NCBI RefSeq assembly: GCF_017646085.1
Contig: NZ_JAGCNF010000107.1
Span: 1-42,280, forward strand
Direction: 5' to 3'
Length of the DNA stretch: 42,280 nucleotides
DNA from: Campylobacter sp.
Lineage (GTDB): Bacteria > Campylobacterota > Campylobacteria > Campylobacterales > Campylobacteraceae
Every line of letters starts with the position of its first letter. The stretch's first letter is position 1. The translations under genes and the position numbers were made by a program. The notes under the pieces were generated by a model. That model was given only the letters and a program-made list of their open reading frames with translations, was not told where the DNA came from and did not search any database. This document shows, piece after piece, positions 34,126-42,280 of this stretch.

Positions 34126-35385
34126 GTGAAAAAGATATTTTTGTTATTTATGATCTGTATTGGGTTAATAGCTGCAGATGGTAGAGTTGATATTGTAAAT
34201 AAGGGGCTTGTATTGCCAAAAATTATAGTTCAAGATGCTACGCAAAATTTTGGCAATAGAGCATTGCAAGATAAATTTTTTAAGCTTATCGTAGGAGATT
34301 TAAAGGTTGGTTCAGCATTTGAGGTCTTAGATGGGTATTATACTAGTGATTTTAATGATAGCGCAATCCTTACTAGTGAGCAAAATGCTGATCTGATATA
34401 CAGATATGCTCTAACTCAGTTAGGCAATCAATTAAGTCTAAAAGTTAAGGTATTAAATGCTAAAAATAATCAGATAAGATTTAGTGGTGAGTATATCCAA
34501 AGCGTGGATAAATTTCCATTTTTAGCGCATAAAAGTATTGTAGAACTTGCTAGAAATCTAAATTTATCTCCAATTGAGTGGATGGATAAATCTATTATAT
34601 TCTCTCAATACACAACACCTGGTAAGAGCAATATTGTAGTAGCAGATTATACGCTTACATATCAAAAAATTATAATTAGCGGTGGATTAAATATCTTTCC
34701 AAAATGGGCAAATGATGATCAAAGTGCTTTTTATTACACATCTTATGTAAATTTAACTCCGACTCTTTTTAAATTTGATTTACATACTAAACAAAAGAGT
34801 AAAATTACTCAAAGTAGCGGTATGATTGTAGCAAGTGATGTTAGTCGTGATGGTACTAAATTACTTTTAACAATGGCACCAAATGATCAAAGCGATATCT
34901 ATCTATATGATATATTTACTAAAAACTTAAAACGAATTACTACATTTAGCGGAATTGATGTTAATGGCAATTTTGTAGATAATGATACCAAGGTAGTGTT
35001 TGTCAGTGATAGAATGGGATATCCAAATATATTTTCTACTAGTCTTGATGGTAATGGGTTAGTTGAACAGATGGTATTCCATGGTAAAAATAATAACTCA
35101 ATTAGTACTTTTGATAATTATGTGGTATATTCAAGTCGTGAGAGTGCAAATGAATATGAGCAAAAGACTTTTAATTTATATTTAATTTCAACAAAAAGTG
35201 ACTATATTAGACAACTTACAGCAGGCGGGGTTAATACTTATCCAAGATTTTCTAGTGATGGTGGAAGTATTGTATTTATCAAAAATATTAATGGAAGTAG
35301 TTTGGTTGGAATTATTAGGGTTCATGAAAACCGCAGTTTTCAGTTCCCTTTAAAAATTGGTAAATTACAGTCAATTGATTGGTAA
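34126..35385 (+). CDS. tolB: TolB, periplasmic beta-propeller protein
   Basis: The 419-residue protein has a signal peptide (KKIFLLFMICIGLIAA), an N-terminal domain that receives TolA and a C-terminal six-blade propeller with repeated blades such as VFVSDRMGYPNIFS and YPRFSSDGGSIVFI. It interacts with Pal on the outer membrane. GTG start with GGAGTAAAG upstream, two bases after tolA. Ahead of pal there is a separate promoter. Confidence 0.93.
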   Translation: MKKIFLLFMICIGLIAADGRVDIVNKGLVLPKIIVQDATQNFGNRALQDKFFKLIVGDLKVGSAFEVLDGYYTSDFNDSAILTSEQNADLIYRYALTQLGNQLSLKVKVLNAKNNQIRFSGEYIQSVDKFPFLAHKSIVELARNLNLSPIEWMDKSIIFSQYTTPGKSNIVVADYTLTYQKIIISGGLNIFPKWANDDQSAFYYTSYVNLTPTLFKFDLHTKQKSKITQSSGMIVASDVSRDGTKLLLTMAPNDQSDIYLYDIFTKNLKRITTFSGIDVNGNFVDNDTKVVFVSDRMGYPNIFSTSLDGNGLVEQMVFHGKNNNSISTFDNYVVYSSRESANEYEQKTFNLYLISTKSDYIRQLTAGGVNTYPRFSSDGGSIVFIKNINGSSLVGIIRVHENRSFQFPLKIGKLQSIDW

Positions 35386-35424
35386 TAAATATTAAATTTA
35401 TATCTAAAATTTGAATATTTATGC

Positions 35425-35430
35425 TATAAT
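35425..35430 (+). promoter_or_regulatory. -10 box of the pal promoter
   Basis: TATAAT in a TATGCTATAATTCGCCC context, 30 bases before the pal ATG, with an AAAAAGGAATGAG ribosome site following. Confidence 0.65.
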
Positions 35431-35459
35431 TCGCCCAAAATTTTTTAAAAAGGAATGAG

Positions 35460-35942
35460 ATGAAAAAATTAGTCCTAGTTTCTACTGTTGCTGCGGCTCT
35501 ATTTATGGCTGGTTGTAGCTCAAAATCTCCAGAGGTAGATATGAGTGCAGACGCAAATAAAGCTAATCAAGGCGTTATCAGCGCTGCTGAAAGATTAAAT
35601 TCATTACAAGCTCAAGTTCAAAATGTATATTTTGATTTTGATAAATTTAGCATTCGTCCAGATATGCAAAGCGTAATTAATCAAAACGCTTCTATTTTTA
35701 ATCAAGCTGGCAACTACAAAGTAATGGTAGAAGGCAACTGTGATGAGTGGGGTAGTGATGAGTATAACTACGCTTTAGGCGTAAAAAGAGCAAAAGCTGC
35801 TAAAGATGCTTTAATAGCACAAGGTATCGCTGCAGATAGAATCGAAATTACCAGCAATGGTGAGAGCAAACCTGTATGTACTGAAAAAACAAAATCTTGC
35901 GATGCTCAAAATCGTCGTGATGAATTTAGACTACTTCCATAA
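35460..35942 (+). CDS. pal: Pal, peptidoglycan-associated lipoprotein
   Basis: The 160-residue lipoprotein has a signal peptide ending in the lipobox FMAGC (lipid-modified Cys19) and an OmpA-like peptidoglycan-binding domain with VYFDFDKFSIRPD, VEGNCDEWGSDEYN and NRRDEF. It anchors the outer membrane to peptidoglycan and partners TolB. The C. jejuni homologue is Omp18, a known antigen. Monocistronic or co-transcribed with cpoB 13 bases later. Confidence 0.96.
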   Translation: MKKLVLVSTVAAALFMAGCSSKSPEVDMSADANKANQGVISAAERLNSLQAQVQNVYFDFDKFSIRPDMQSVINQNASIFNQAGNYKVMVEGNCDEWGSDEYNYALGVKRAKAAKDALIAQGIAADRIEITSNGESKPVCTEKTKSCDAQNRRDEFRLLP

Positions 35943-35955
35943 TTTTATCTAATAA

Positions 35956-36873
35956 ATGAAAAAATTTATCCATGTTGCAGCCGTTTTGGCTGCAACTTCT
36001 ATATTTGCTGAAGTTTCAGTATTCGATGCAGGTAATATAAATAAAGAAAATCCATATGGCCTTACAGAAAATGAAAAGGTTTTATTAAATAATAAAAAAA
36101 AGGTAGATAGACTAGATCAAAATATAGGTTCAATGCAATCTGATGTGGCTCTAGCTCAGGAGAATATCGAAGGTGTTAAAAGCCTTTTAGATGGTATAAA
36201 TCAGCGAATTTTAGCAATTGAAAGCAGAGTAACTCAGCTAGAAAATAGCCTAAATTTGCAAAAAACTACTACCGCTAAAGATATATCAAATTTAAAATCA
36301 CAGATCAAAGCACACAAAACTAAGTATGATGAAGATGTTAAAAATATTACTATAGCACTTGGTGAGCTAACTGCTTTAATAGATAGCAAACATCAAGAGA
36401 CTTCAACTGCTCAGCCAAAAGCTCAAACCAAATCTGAAGATAAAAAAGCTGTAAACAAAGAGGTTAAAGAGCAAACATCTCAAAATAAAGAGACAAAATC
36501 AAATTTAAAACTTGATGATATGCCAGCTTCTGAGATTTTAATAATGGCTGATAAGGCCTATAAAGCTAAGGAATATAAAAAAGCTAGTGAGTGTTTCACT
36601 CATTTAATTAGTAAAAACTATAAGCCAGCCTACTCAAATTTTATGCTTGGCGAGATTGAATATTTTAACAAAAGTTATAAAACTGCCGTGCCATATTATG
36701 AAAAAAGCGTAGCAATTAGCCAAAAGGGTAATTATATGCCAAAGTTATTATATCATACGGCAATCAGTTTTGATAAGATAGGCGATACAAAAAGTGCTAA
36801 TAAATTTTATAAAGCATTAAAACAAGCCTATCCAGATAGCGCAGAGGCAAAGGCTGCACCAGATAGAAAATAA
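35956..36873 (+). CDS. CpoB/YbgF-like Tol-associated periplasmic TPR protein
   Basis: The 305-residue protein has a signal peptide (KKFIHVAAVLAATSIFA), a coiled-coil region at about 45-130, a low-complexity Gln/Lys/Glu-rich linker and C-terminal tetratricopeptide repeats (ADKAYKAKEYKKASECFTHL and following). That order matches CpoB, which coordinates outer membrane constriction with peptidoglycan synthesis in E. coli. Placement after pal supports it. Its ATG at 35956 lacks a strong ribosome site. Confidence 0.85.
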   Translation: MKKFIHVAAVLAATSIFAEVSVFDAGNINKENPYGLTENEKVLLNNKKKVDRLDQNIGSMQSDVALAQENIEGVKSLLDGINQRILAIESRVTQLENSLNLQKTTTAKDISNLKSQIKAHKTKYDEDVKNITIALGELTALIDSKHQETSTAQPKAQTKSEDKKAVNKEVKEQTSQNKETKSNLKLDDMPASEILIMADKAYKAKEYKKASECFTHLISKNYKPAYSNFMLGEIEYFNKSYKTAVPYYEKSVAISQKGNYMPKLLYHTAISFDKIGDTKSANKFYKALKQAYPDSAEAKAAPDRK

Positions 36874-36890
36874 ATTATTAGGAGAGATAT

Positions 36891-37526
36891 ATGTCAAAAG
36901 TTATTAAAATGTTTTATGAATTAAAAGATGCAAATAGTGGCGAACTTTTAGAGTCAAATATCGGTGGTCAAGAAATTGCATTTGTAAGTGGTAAAAATCA
37001 AGTTTTAGATGCGCTTGAAAACGGTGTTTTAAATTTAGAAGTTGGTCAAAAAGCTACAATCAAAATTCCAGCTAGTCAAGGTGTAGGTGAGTATGATGAA
37101 AATGCTTTACAAGTACTACCTAAAGAGCAGTTTGCAGGTATTGATTTAAATATTGGTATGGAGCTTTTTGGTGAGGGCGAAGATGGTAGTACAGTTCGTG
37201 TAACTGTAAAAGCTATTGGTGAAAATGATGTTACAGTAGATTTTAACCATCCATATGCCGGTAAAGATTTAGAATTTAATGTTCAAATTACAGAAAATAG
37301 AGATGCTGATGCTGATGAGGAATTAACAGGTGTTGTAGCTATGCCTCATGTATGTGGCTGCGGTGGTCACGATCATGGACATGGACATCACCATGGCCAT
37401 GGTGGTTGCGGAGGTCATGGCGGCTGCGGCGGTCACGGCCATCATCATCATGATGATGAAGATGAGTGTTGCAATGGTGCTCACCATGATGAAAATGGCG
37501 GCGGATGCTGCGGTAAACACCACTAA
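36891..37526 (+). CDS. slyD: SlyD-type FKBP peptidyl-prolyl isomerase with metal-binding tail
   Basis: The 211-residue protein has an FKBP domain (residues 1-70 and 120-150) with the inserted chaperone flap between, as in SlyD, and a C-terminal tail from about 152 that is almost all His, Gly, Cys, Asp and Glu. The tail should bind nickel or zinc and would support hydrogenase or urease metal supply. C. jejuni has the same gene at the same place. AGGAGAG precedes the ATG. Confidence 0.93.
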   Translation: MSKVIKMFYELKDANSGELLESNIGGQEIAFVSGKNQVLDALENGVLNLEVGQKATIKIPASQGVGEYDENALQVLPKEQFAGIDLNIGMELFGEGEDGSTVRVTVKAIGENDVTVDFNHPYAGKDLEFNVQITENRDADADEELTGVVAMPHVCGCGGHDHGHGHHHGHGGCGGHGGCGGHGHHHHDDEDECCNGAHHDENGGGCCGKHH

Positions 37527-37535
37527 GAGTTTGAT

Positions 37536-38447
37536 ATGAAAGTTGCATTTATTTTCCCTGGCCAAGGCTCACAAAGTGTTGGTATGGGGCAAGAAATATA
37601 TAATGAATTTGGTGTTGCTAAGGAGCTATTAGATAGCGCTAGTCAACATTGCGGGATTGATTTTAAATCTTTGCTTTTTGAGCCAAATGATAAGCTTGGT
37701 GAGTCTGAATTTACTCAACCAGCAATTGTGTTAAACTCATTAATGTGCTTTGAGGCATTTAAGAGTCAATTAAATTTAAAACCAGAATTTAGTTTTGGTC
37801 ACTCTTTAGGTGAGTTTAGCGCACTTAGTGTAAGTGGGGCTTTAAAACCACTTGAAGCTATAAAACTAGTAAATTTGCGTGGTAAATTTATGACTCAAGA
37901 TTGCTCAGGAATAGGTGCTGGAATGATGGTTGTACTAGGTTTGAGTAATGAAAAAGTTGAAGAGATCTGCAAAAATAGTAATAAGCAAATTTGGGCGGCA
38001 AATTATAACTGCGATGGTCAAATTGTAGTAGCTGGTATTAGGAGCGATCTTGAGGCTACTATAGAGGAGTTTAAATCTGCTGGAGCTAAAAGAGCAATGC
38101 TGCTTGATATGAGTGTAGCAAGTCACTGCCCTTTACTTTACAATGCTAGCGTAAAGCTTGCCAATGAGCTTGAGAGTTTCTTAAGTAATGAGTTTTTGCC
38201 AGTAATTTCAAATGTTACTGCTAAGGCTTATACTACCAAACAAGAGGCTTTAGAATTATTAAAACTTCAATTAACTAGTCCAGTTTTATATCAAAATAGT
38301 GTAAAAAATTATGTTGATGAGATTGATTGTTTTATTGAATTTGGTGCAAGTGTACTAAAAGGAATGAATAAAAAAATTTGCGATAAACCAACATATAGTA
38401 TTACAAATTTAAACTCATTAAATGAGACTTTAGAGGCGTTAAAATGA
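37536..38447 (+). CDS. fabD: Malonyl-CoA:ACP transacylase
   Basis: The 303-residue enzyme has the FPGQGSQ motif at 8-14 and the nucleophile Ser90 in GHSLGEFSAL. It supplies malonyl-ACP for fatty acid synthesis. A link to the small ACPs of the left cassette is not implied. It overlaps mtnN by four bases. Confidence 0.95.
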   Translation: MKVAFIFPGQGSQSVGMGQEIYNEFGVAKELLDSASQHCGIDFKSLLFEPNDKLGESEFTQPAIVLNSLMCFEAFKSQLNLKPEFSFGHSLGEFSALSVSGALKPLEAIKLVNLRGKFMTQDCSGIGAGMMVVLGLSNEKVEEICKNSNKQIWAANYNCDGQIVVAGIRSDLEATIEEFKSAGAKRAMLLDMSVASHCPLLYNASVKLANELESFLSNEFLPVISNVTAKAYTTKQEALELLKLQLTSPVLYQNSVKNYVDEIDCFIEFGASVLKGMNKKICDKPTYSITNLNSLNETLEALK

Positions 38448-39130
38448 AGATTGCTATTCTTGGAGCAATGAGTGAAGAGATCGAGTTTTTGCTAAAAGCT
38501 ATTGGTGATTATCAAAAGATCGATTATGCTAGGAATTCTTTTTATAAAGCACAATATGGTAATAACGAATTAGTCATAGCTTATTCAAAGATTGGTAAAG
38601 TCAATGCAGCTTTGACAGCGGCGGTTTTAATTGAAAAATTTGGCTGTGAAAAGTTGATATTTACAGGTGTTGCCGGCGCTTTAAATGATAGCTTGAAAAT
38701 TGGCGATATGCTATATGCTACTACTACAGTTCAACATGATTTAGATATCACTGCTTTTGGGCATCCATATGGATATGTGCCTGGAATCAATATTTTTGAA
38801 AATAGTGATGAGATGCTAAATAGTGTAGCTAAAAAAGTAGCTAATTCTTTAGGCTTGAATTTAGTTGGTGGAGTAGTCGCTACTGGGGATCAATTTATCT
38901 GCAATGAAGAGAAAAAAGAGTGGATAAAATCAACTTTTAAAGCTGATGCTGTAGAGATGGAGGGCGCAAGCGTAGCTCAGGTTTGCGCTGCTCTTGATGT
39001 TGGCTTTTGTATGCTTAGGGCTATTAGCGATGAAGCTGGTGGTAAAGCAGAGGTTGATTTTGATACATTTTTAGTGGAAGCAGCAGATAAATCTGCTAAG
39101 TTTGTCTTAGAAATGGTGAAAAATATATGA
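38444..39130 (+). CDS. mtnN: MTA/SAH (and 6-amino-6-deoxyfutalosine) nucleosidase
   Basis: The 228-residue enzyme starts IAILGAMSEEIEFLL and has FTGVAGALNDSLKIGD, VATGDQF, VEMEGASVAQV with the catalytic Glu region, and LRAISDEAGG. It cleaves methylthioadenosine and S-adenosylhomocysteine; in Campylobacter and Helicobacter it is also known to act in the futalosine route to menaquinone. Overlaps with both neighbours by four bases show coupling. Confidence 0.94.
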   Translation: MKIAILGAMSEEIEFLLKAIGDYQKIDYARNSFYKAQYGNNELVIAYSKIGKVNAALTAAVLIEKFGCEKLIFTGVAGALNDSLKIGDMLYATTTVQHDLDITAFGHPYGYVPGINIFENSDEMLNSVAKKVANSLGLNLVGGVVATGDQFICNEEKKEWIKSTFKADAVEMEGASVAQVCAALDVGFCMLRAISDEAGGKAEVDFDTFLVEAADKSAKFVLEMVKNI

Positions 39131-39870
39131 TAGAACTAAGCAAAAAACTAATCAGACAAGTTGGTCAAACCAATGCTAAATATAAGATGTTTGAAAAGGG
39201 TGATAAGATTTTGCTAGGCTTAAGTGGTGGTAAAGATAGTCTTAGTTTAGCGCATATTCTTAAGCATTTTCAAAATGTAACTCCTGATAAATTTGAATTT
39301 GAAGCTGTAACGTTAAGTTATGGAATGGGTGAGGATTATGGCTATTTAACTAAGCATTGCGAGGCTCATGGGATTAAGCATAGCGTTATTGATAGTTCTA
39401 TATTTGAGATTAGCAAAGATAAAATTCGCAAAAATTCAAGTTTTTGTAGTTTTTTTAGTCGCATGAGACGAGGATATCTCTATACATATGCACTAGCTAA
39501 TGGATTTAATAAGCTTGCTATTGGCCACCATTTAGATGATGCTGCAGAGAGTTTTTTTATGAATTTCACATATAATGGTGCTATGCGAACCTTAGCGCCA
39601 AAATATACTGCTAAAAATGGCATTGTAGTAATTAGGCCGCTTATTAATGTACGTGAGCGTCAATTGCGTGATAATGCTACTAGAAATGAGCTTAGAGTGA
39701 TTGGCGATGAGGCATGCCCGGCTATGAGATTTGATGTCAAAATGCCGCATGCAAGGGCTGAAACTAAAGAGCTTTTAGCTACTTTAGAAAAGCAAAATCC
39801 AAAGCTATTTGTAAGCCTACAAGCAGCTTTTGAAAATATTCATATTGATACATTTTTTAAAATTGATTAA
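39127..39870 (+). CDS. TtcA-like PP-loop ATPase, tRNA thiolation family
   Basis: The 247-residue protein has the PP-loop SGGKDS at 33-38 and the TtcA-family segments SRMRRGYLYTYA, AIGHHLDDAAESFFMN and VVIRPLINVRER. TtcA makes 2-thiocytidine in tRNA using a [4Fe-4S] cluster held by a CXXC pair and a third cysteine. Here the CXXC is CSFF (Cys107, Phe110), and the possible third ligand is Cys197. It may thus belong to a variant clade with another ligand or function. It equals the PP-loop protein at the same place in C. jejuni (Cj0118, from memory). Last gene of the slyD-fabD-mtnN run. Confidence 0.82.
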   Translation: MIELSKKLIRQVGQTNAKYKMFEKGDKILLGLSGGKDSLSLAHILKHFQNVTPDKFEFEAVTLSYGMGEDYGYLTKHCEAHGIKHSVIDSSIFEISKDKIRKNSSFCSFFSRMRRGYLYTYALANGFNKLAIGHHLDDAAESFFMNFTYNGAMRTLAPKYTAKNGIVVIRPLINVRERQLRDNATRNELRVIGDEACPAMRFDVKMPHARAETKELLATLEKQNPKLFVSLQAAFENIHIDTFFKID

Positions 39871-39871
39871 T

Positions 39872-39898
39872 GGTCAAATAGCTAAAAAGCTATTTGGC
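39872..39898. terminator. Bidirectional terminator between TtcA-like gene and nos genes
   Basis: CAAATAGCT-AAAA-AGCTATTTG (39875-39896), with further pairing outside, forms a clear hairpin between the convergent genes, followed on the plus strand by TAATTTAACTTTTT. Confidence 0.7.
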
Positions 39899-39902
39899 TA
39901 AT

Positions 39903-40343
39903 TTAACTTTTTAAATCAAAATCTATATAAATTCCAAGTTGTTTATCTCCATCATAAAGCTCTAAACGATAATTCATCACCTCTACTACACATGAGCTTA
40001 GCACAACAGTTCCCATATATAGATTACCACGATTTTCTAAATTTGCTTTTATGGTTCCCATATCCATATTTAAACCATAAATTCTAGCATTGAGATTTTT
40101 ATATTTACTGTTTAGGCCGCTAATTTTAAGTGTAAGTGGCGCCATTGCCTCAAGCGGTCTAGGATAAAATGAAAATTCAATCTTATCTTCATTATGATTT
40201 ATGCTACAATTTTGTGAATTTAAATCACAGGTTATATTTGATTCAGCAGTTATTTTTTGAGCTGGATTATCAGTATAATTCATAATAAAAGCAAACACTC
40301 CACCAGCAATAACTGCACTTAAAACAAATAAAATTTTATTCAT
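39903..40343 (-). CDS. Small membrane-anchored or secreted protein of the nos region, function unknown
   Basis: The 146-residue protein has an N-terminal hydrophobic segment (ILFVLSAVIAGGVFAFIM, 4-21) and an apparently beta-rich periplasmic domain with Cys39, Cys46, a NMDMG motif at 92-96 and Cys118 in LSSCVVEVMNYRLELYD. The layout, with conserved Met and Cys, recalls YtkA/FixH-like or copper-handling domains, but no family can be named with confidence. It is ten bases after nosL, so it probably belongs to the nos operon. A role in copper supply to nitrous oxide reductase is a guess from context. Confidence 0.6.
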   Translation of the reverse strand: MNKILFVLSAVIAGGVFAFIMNYTDNPAQKITAESNITCDLNSQNCSINHNEDKIEFSFYPRPLEAMAPLTLKISGLNSKYKNLNARIYGLNMDMGTIKANLENRGNLYMGTVVLSSCVVEVMNYRLELYDGDKQLGIYIDFDLKS

Positions 40344-40353
40344 CCTTAATCCC

Positions 40354-40809
40354 TTAATCTAGATAATCAATCAATTTTTTATTAATTTTACTAAATTCAA
40401 AAATTCTACTAGCTGAGTTTTGATTGGCAAATTCCTTAGCATCATTAAGGTTTCCAAATGGTATTAAATCATCTCCGCTAAAGCTTACCACACGGCTACC
40501 AAAGACATAAAATGCCTCTGTCGCTTCAATAAGTTCTTTAGTTTTATAGTCAGTAACATACATCTTTTTAAGTGGTACAACCTCTTTGGGTTTGCTTGTA
40601 TAAAAGTAGTAAAACATCTGCTTAGCTGAGCTAAATAGCACCTTTTTGCCATTTTTATACTCAAGTACAGCTATCCAATCAGGATATTTAAAAACATCTA
40701 TAAATTTAATCGGACAAGTAGAGTTTGTATCTTTAAAAAACTCATTATCTTTTAAATTTGCACCAAAAACTATACCGGCACAAAGAGCTAACAATACAAT
40801 CTTTTTCAT
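40354..40809 (-). CDS. nosL: NosL-like copper chaperone protein
   Basis: The 151-residue protein has a signal peptide (KKIVLLALCAGIVFGA) and the NosL-domain pattern: a Cys-containing start, KMYVTDYKTKELIEATEAFY near 83-102 and SGDDLIPFGNLNDAKEFANQ near 115-134. NosL delivers copper for assembly of the CuZ centre of nitrous oxide reductase. The usual CGM copper motif is Cys32-Pro-Ile here, and no lipobox is obvious at the signal peptide. It overlaps nosY by four bases. Confidence 0.78.
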   Translation of the reverse strand: MKKIVLLALCAGIVFGANLKDNEFFKDTNSTCPIKFIDVFKYPDWIAVLEYKNGKKVLFSSAKQMFYYFYTSKPKEVVPLKKMYVTDYKTKELIEATEAFYVFGSRVVSFSGDDLIPFGNLNDAKEFANQNSASRIFEFSKINKKLIDYLD

Positions 40810-41633
40810 ACTAAATCCTTCTTAGAAAATGAAATATATCCAGCTATTATGCATATAATACCAAGAAGTGTTGGATATAGTGCTGAGTATATTAAGAAAT
40901 TGATTTTGCCAAATCCATCTAAAATAAAATAAGCTGCTGGGCCAATAACGGCTAAATTTGGATCAAATAGGCTAATTGCTGCGATTCTAAATACTTGCAT
41001 AGGATTTGCTAATGAGATAGAGTAGATAATATTTTCATTGACTGAGCTTTGCATCATTAGACCTATTAATGCAAGATCTAAAAATGCTAACAAAAATAGC
41101 CAAAATAAAAATGAAAACCCAAGTCCAAGTTCGCTACTTTTAATAAGACTTGAGATTAAAAATCCAAATGATAAAAAAGCAAAAGATAATACTAAAAGTA
41201 GTATAGTATAGTAAAAAAATACTCCCCATGGGATATCTACATTTTTAAAAATAGCTATAATTAATGATAAAATAAGAGCTATAAATATAGGCAAAAAGAC
41301 TGTAAATGCTCTTCCTAAAGCTTTGCCAAAATAGTACTCTTTTAGTGATACTGGAAAACTAAGAAGATATTCTAAGGCCCCAGTTTCTCTATCTGAGTTT
41401 ATACTTCTTACGGTTGTAATGAGAATGAATATAGGCAGGATTATTATGCAAATTTGAATAAATAGCAAAAGCATTCTAGTAAGTCCACTAAATCCAGCAA
41501 CTCTGCTATCAACAACTCCTGTTACAAAAAATATCGCAATTAACCCAGCAAAGGTAAATAGATAAAAGAAAAACCATTTTGAAGCAAATGTCTCTCTTAT
41601 ATCAATTTTTGCTATTAAAATCAAATTTTTCAC
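40806..41633 (-). CDS. nosY: NosY-like ABC transporter permease
   Basis: The 275-residue protein has six predicted membrane segments, starting with WFFFYLFTFAGLIAIFFVTG, and the RSINSDRETGALEYLLSFPV segment that ABC-2 permeases use to contact the ATPase. With the adjacent ATPase and NosL it fits the NosFY transporter that drives copper-site assembly of nitrous oxide reductase, together with NosD. It starts two bases after nosF ends. Confidence 0.82.
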   Translation of the reverse strand: MKNLILIAKIDIRETFASKWFFFYLFTFAGLIAIFFVTGVVDSRVAGFSGLTRMLLLFIQICIIILPIFILITTVRSINSDRETGALEYLLSFPVSLKEYYFGKALGRAFTVFLPIFIALILSLIIAIFKNVDIPWGVFFYYTILLLVLSFAFLSFGFLISSLIKSSELGLGFSFLFWLFLLAFLDLALIGLMMQSSVNENIIYSISLANPMQVFRIAAISLFDPNLAVIGPAAYFILDGFGKINFLIYSALYPTLLGIICIIAGYISFSKKDLV

Positions 41634-41635
41634 TA

Positions 41636-42274
41636 TTATACCTCACTATCTTTAATTATATTGCCTAAGTCCATCTCAATAACACGATTTACTATACCTT
41701 GGACCTCACTTACTCTGTGAGAGATAAATATAAGGGTGTGAGATTGGAATTTGGATTTTAATATATTGATAAATTTCTCTCTAGCATCAGGATCTAGATT
41801 AGCAGTAGGTTCATCAAACATTATAATTTTTGAATCTCTTGCAAGAGCTAAAGCGATTAAAACCTTTTGCTTCATACCGCCTGAGAGCTTATAAAATGGC
41901 TTTTTATGCTCTTTTTCATAGCTTAAATCTAGCTCTTTTAAATAGTTTATTATATTATTTAAATCCGTTTTGGTTGAGCTTATGCAGTACTCACATAACT
42001 GAGCAACACTAAGTCTAAGAGGCGGAGGAGTTTGCGGGACAAAGCTTAGATATTTTAGAGCATTTTTTCTATCTTTGATTGGGTTTATTTCATCTATAAA
42101 TATAGAACCATTATCGCAAATTAACTCGCCTAATATCGCTTTCATTAAAGTGGATTTTCCAGCTCCATTTTGCCCCATTATAAGAACTTTTTGGCCATTA
42201 TTGATGGTTAAATTTATATCATTTAGTATAGTTTGTGAGCCAAATTTTTTAGTAATATTTTCTATTTTTATCAA
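41636..42274 (-). CDS. nosF: NosF-like ABC transporter ATPase
   Basis: The 212-residue ATPase has Walker A GQNGAGKST (34-42), the signature LSGGMKQK, Walker B KIIMFDEPTANLDPD and an FISHR switch. It is shorter than many NosF proteins of about 300 residues, which lack nothing in the ATPase core. The start is TTG at 42274-42272, with a TGA overlapping it that could be the stop of an upstream gene; the reading frame could extend past the right edge, but IKIENITKKFG is a normal ABC N-terminus. nosZ and nosD are expected upstream beyond the window. Confidence 0.8.
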   Translation of the reverse strand: MIKIENITKKFGSQTILNDINLTINNGQKVLIMGQNGAGKSTLMKAILGELICDNGSIFIDEINPIKDRKNALKYLSFVPQTPPPLRLSVAQLCEYCISSTKTDLNNIINYLKELDLSYEKEHKKPFYKLSGGMKQKVLIALALARDSKIIMFDEPTANLDPDAREKFINILKSKFQSHTLIFISHRVSEVQGIVNRVIEMDLGNIIKDSEV

Positions 42275-42280
42275 TCTTAA

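Noticed and set aside
37323-37565. Open frames overlapping the slyD tail on both strands
   Set aside because: They arise from the repetitive His/Gly codons; their products are low complexity (Met/Thr/Ala or His/Arg rich) and unlike real proteins.

Overview
The window looks like chromosomal DNA from a Campylobacter, most likely a nitrous-oxide-reducing lineage such as the C. fetus relatives. Three things suggest this: very AT-rich sequence, pseudaminic and legionaminic acid genes, and a backbone from rplU through to a TtcA-like gene that matches, from memory, the gene order of C. jejuni Cj0094 to Cj0118. The species call is inference. No tRNA, rRNA, CRISPR array, insertion sequence or integrase was seen.

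Left third, about 1 to 19300, is accessory surface biology. On the plus strand, 95-6290 is a tightly packed eight-gene cassette: a DUF4910 aminopeptidase-like protein, an acyl carrier protein (ACP), a SAM methyltransferase, an AAC(3)-type acyltransferase, a DltA-like amino-acid adenylating enzyme, a formyltransferase, a second ACP and a second AAC(3)-type acyltransferase. Read together, they could activate a small amino acid, load it on a carrier, tailor it and transfer it to an amino sugar. A C9 tract lies directly before the last gene. After convergent terminators and a NIT-domain chemoreceptor (minus strand) comes the minus-strand operon pseI-legI-legG-ptmE-ptmF-ptmB-ptmA. It supplies legionaminic acid synthesis and CMP activation plus the pseudaminic acid synthase. 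A G9 tract lies in the translation start region of ptmE. Next is an exbB-exbD-tonB operon, then a DsbC-like gene, pseF and a TIM-barrel isomerase. PseB/C/H/G and LegB/C/H must be encoded outside the window.

Middle, 19700 to 39870, is conserved backbone on the plus strand: a di-haem cytochrome c peroxidase with a strong terminator; rplU-rpmA behind a structured leader; obgE; proB-fmt-birA-parA-parB; the F1Fo ATP synthase genes atpF'-F-H-A-G-D-C (no atpB or atpE here); tolQ-tolR-tolA-tolB; pal-cpoB; slyD-fabD-mtnN; and a TtcA-like PP-loop protein.

Right end, 39903 to 42280, is on the minus strand: nosF-nosY-nosL and a small membrane-anchored protein, the distal end of what is probably a nitrous oxide reductase cluster continuing past the right edge.

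The main point of interest is the carrier-protein cassette beside the Leg/Pse genes, with two 9-base G/C tracts placed where slippage could alter its last step and the GDP-sugar branch of legionaminate synthesis.
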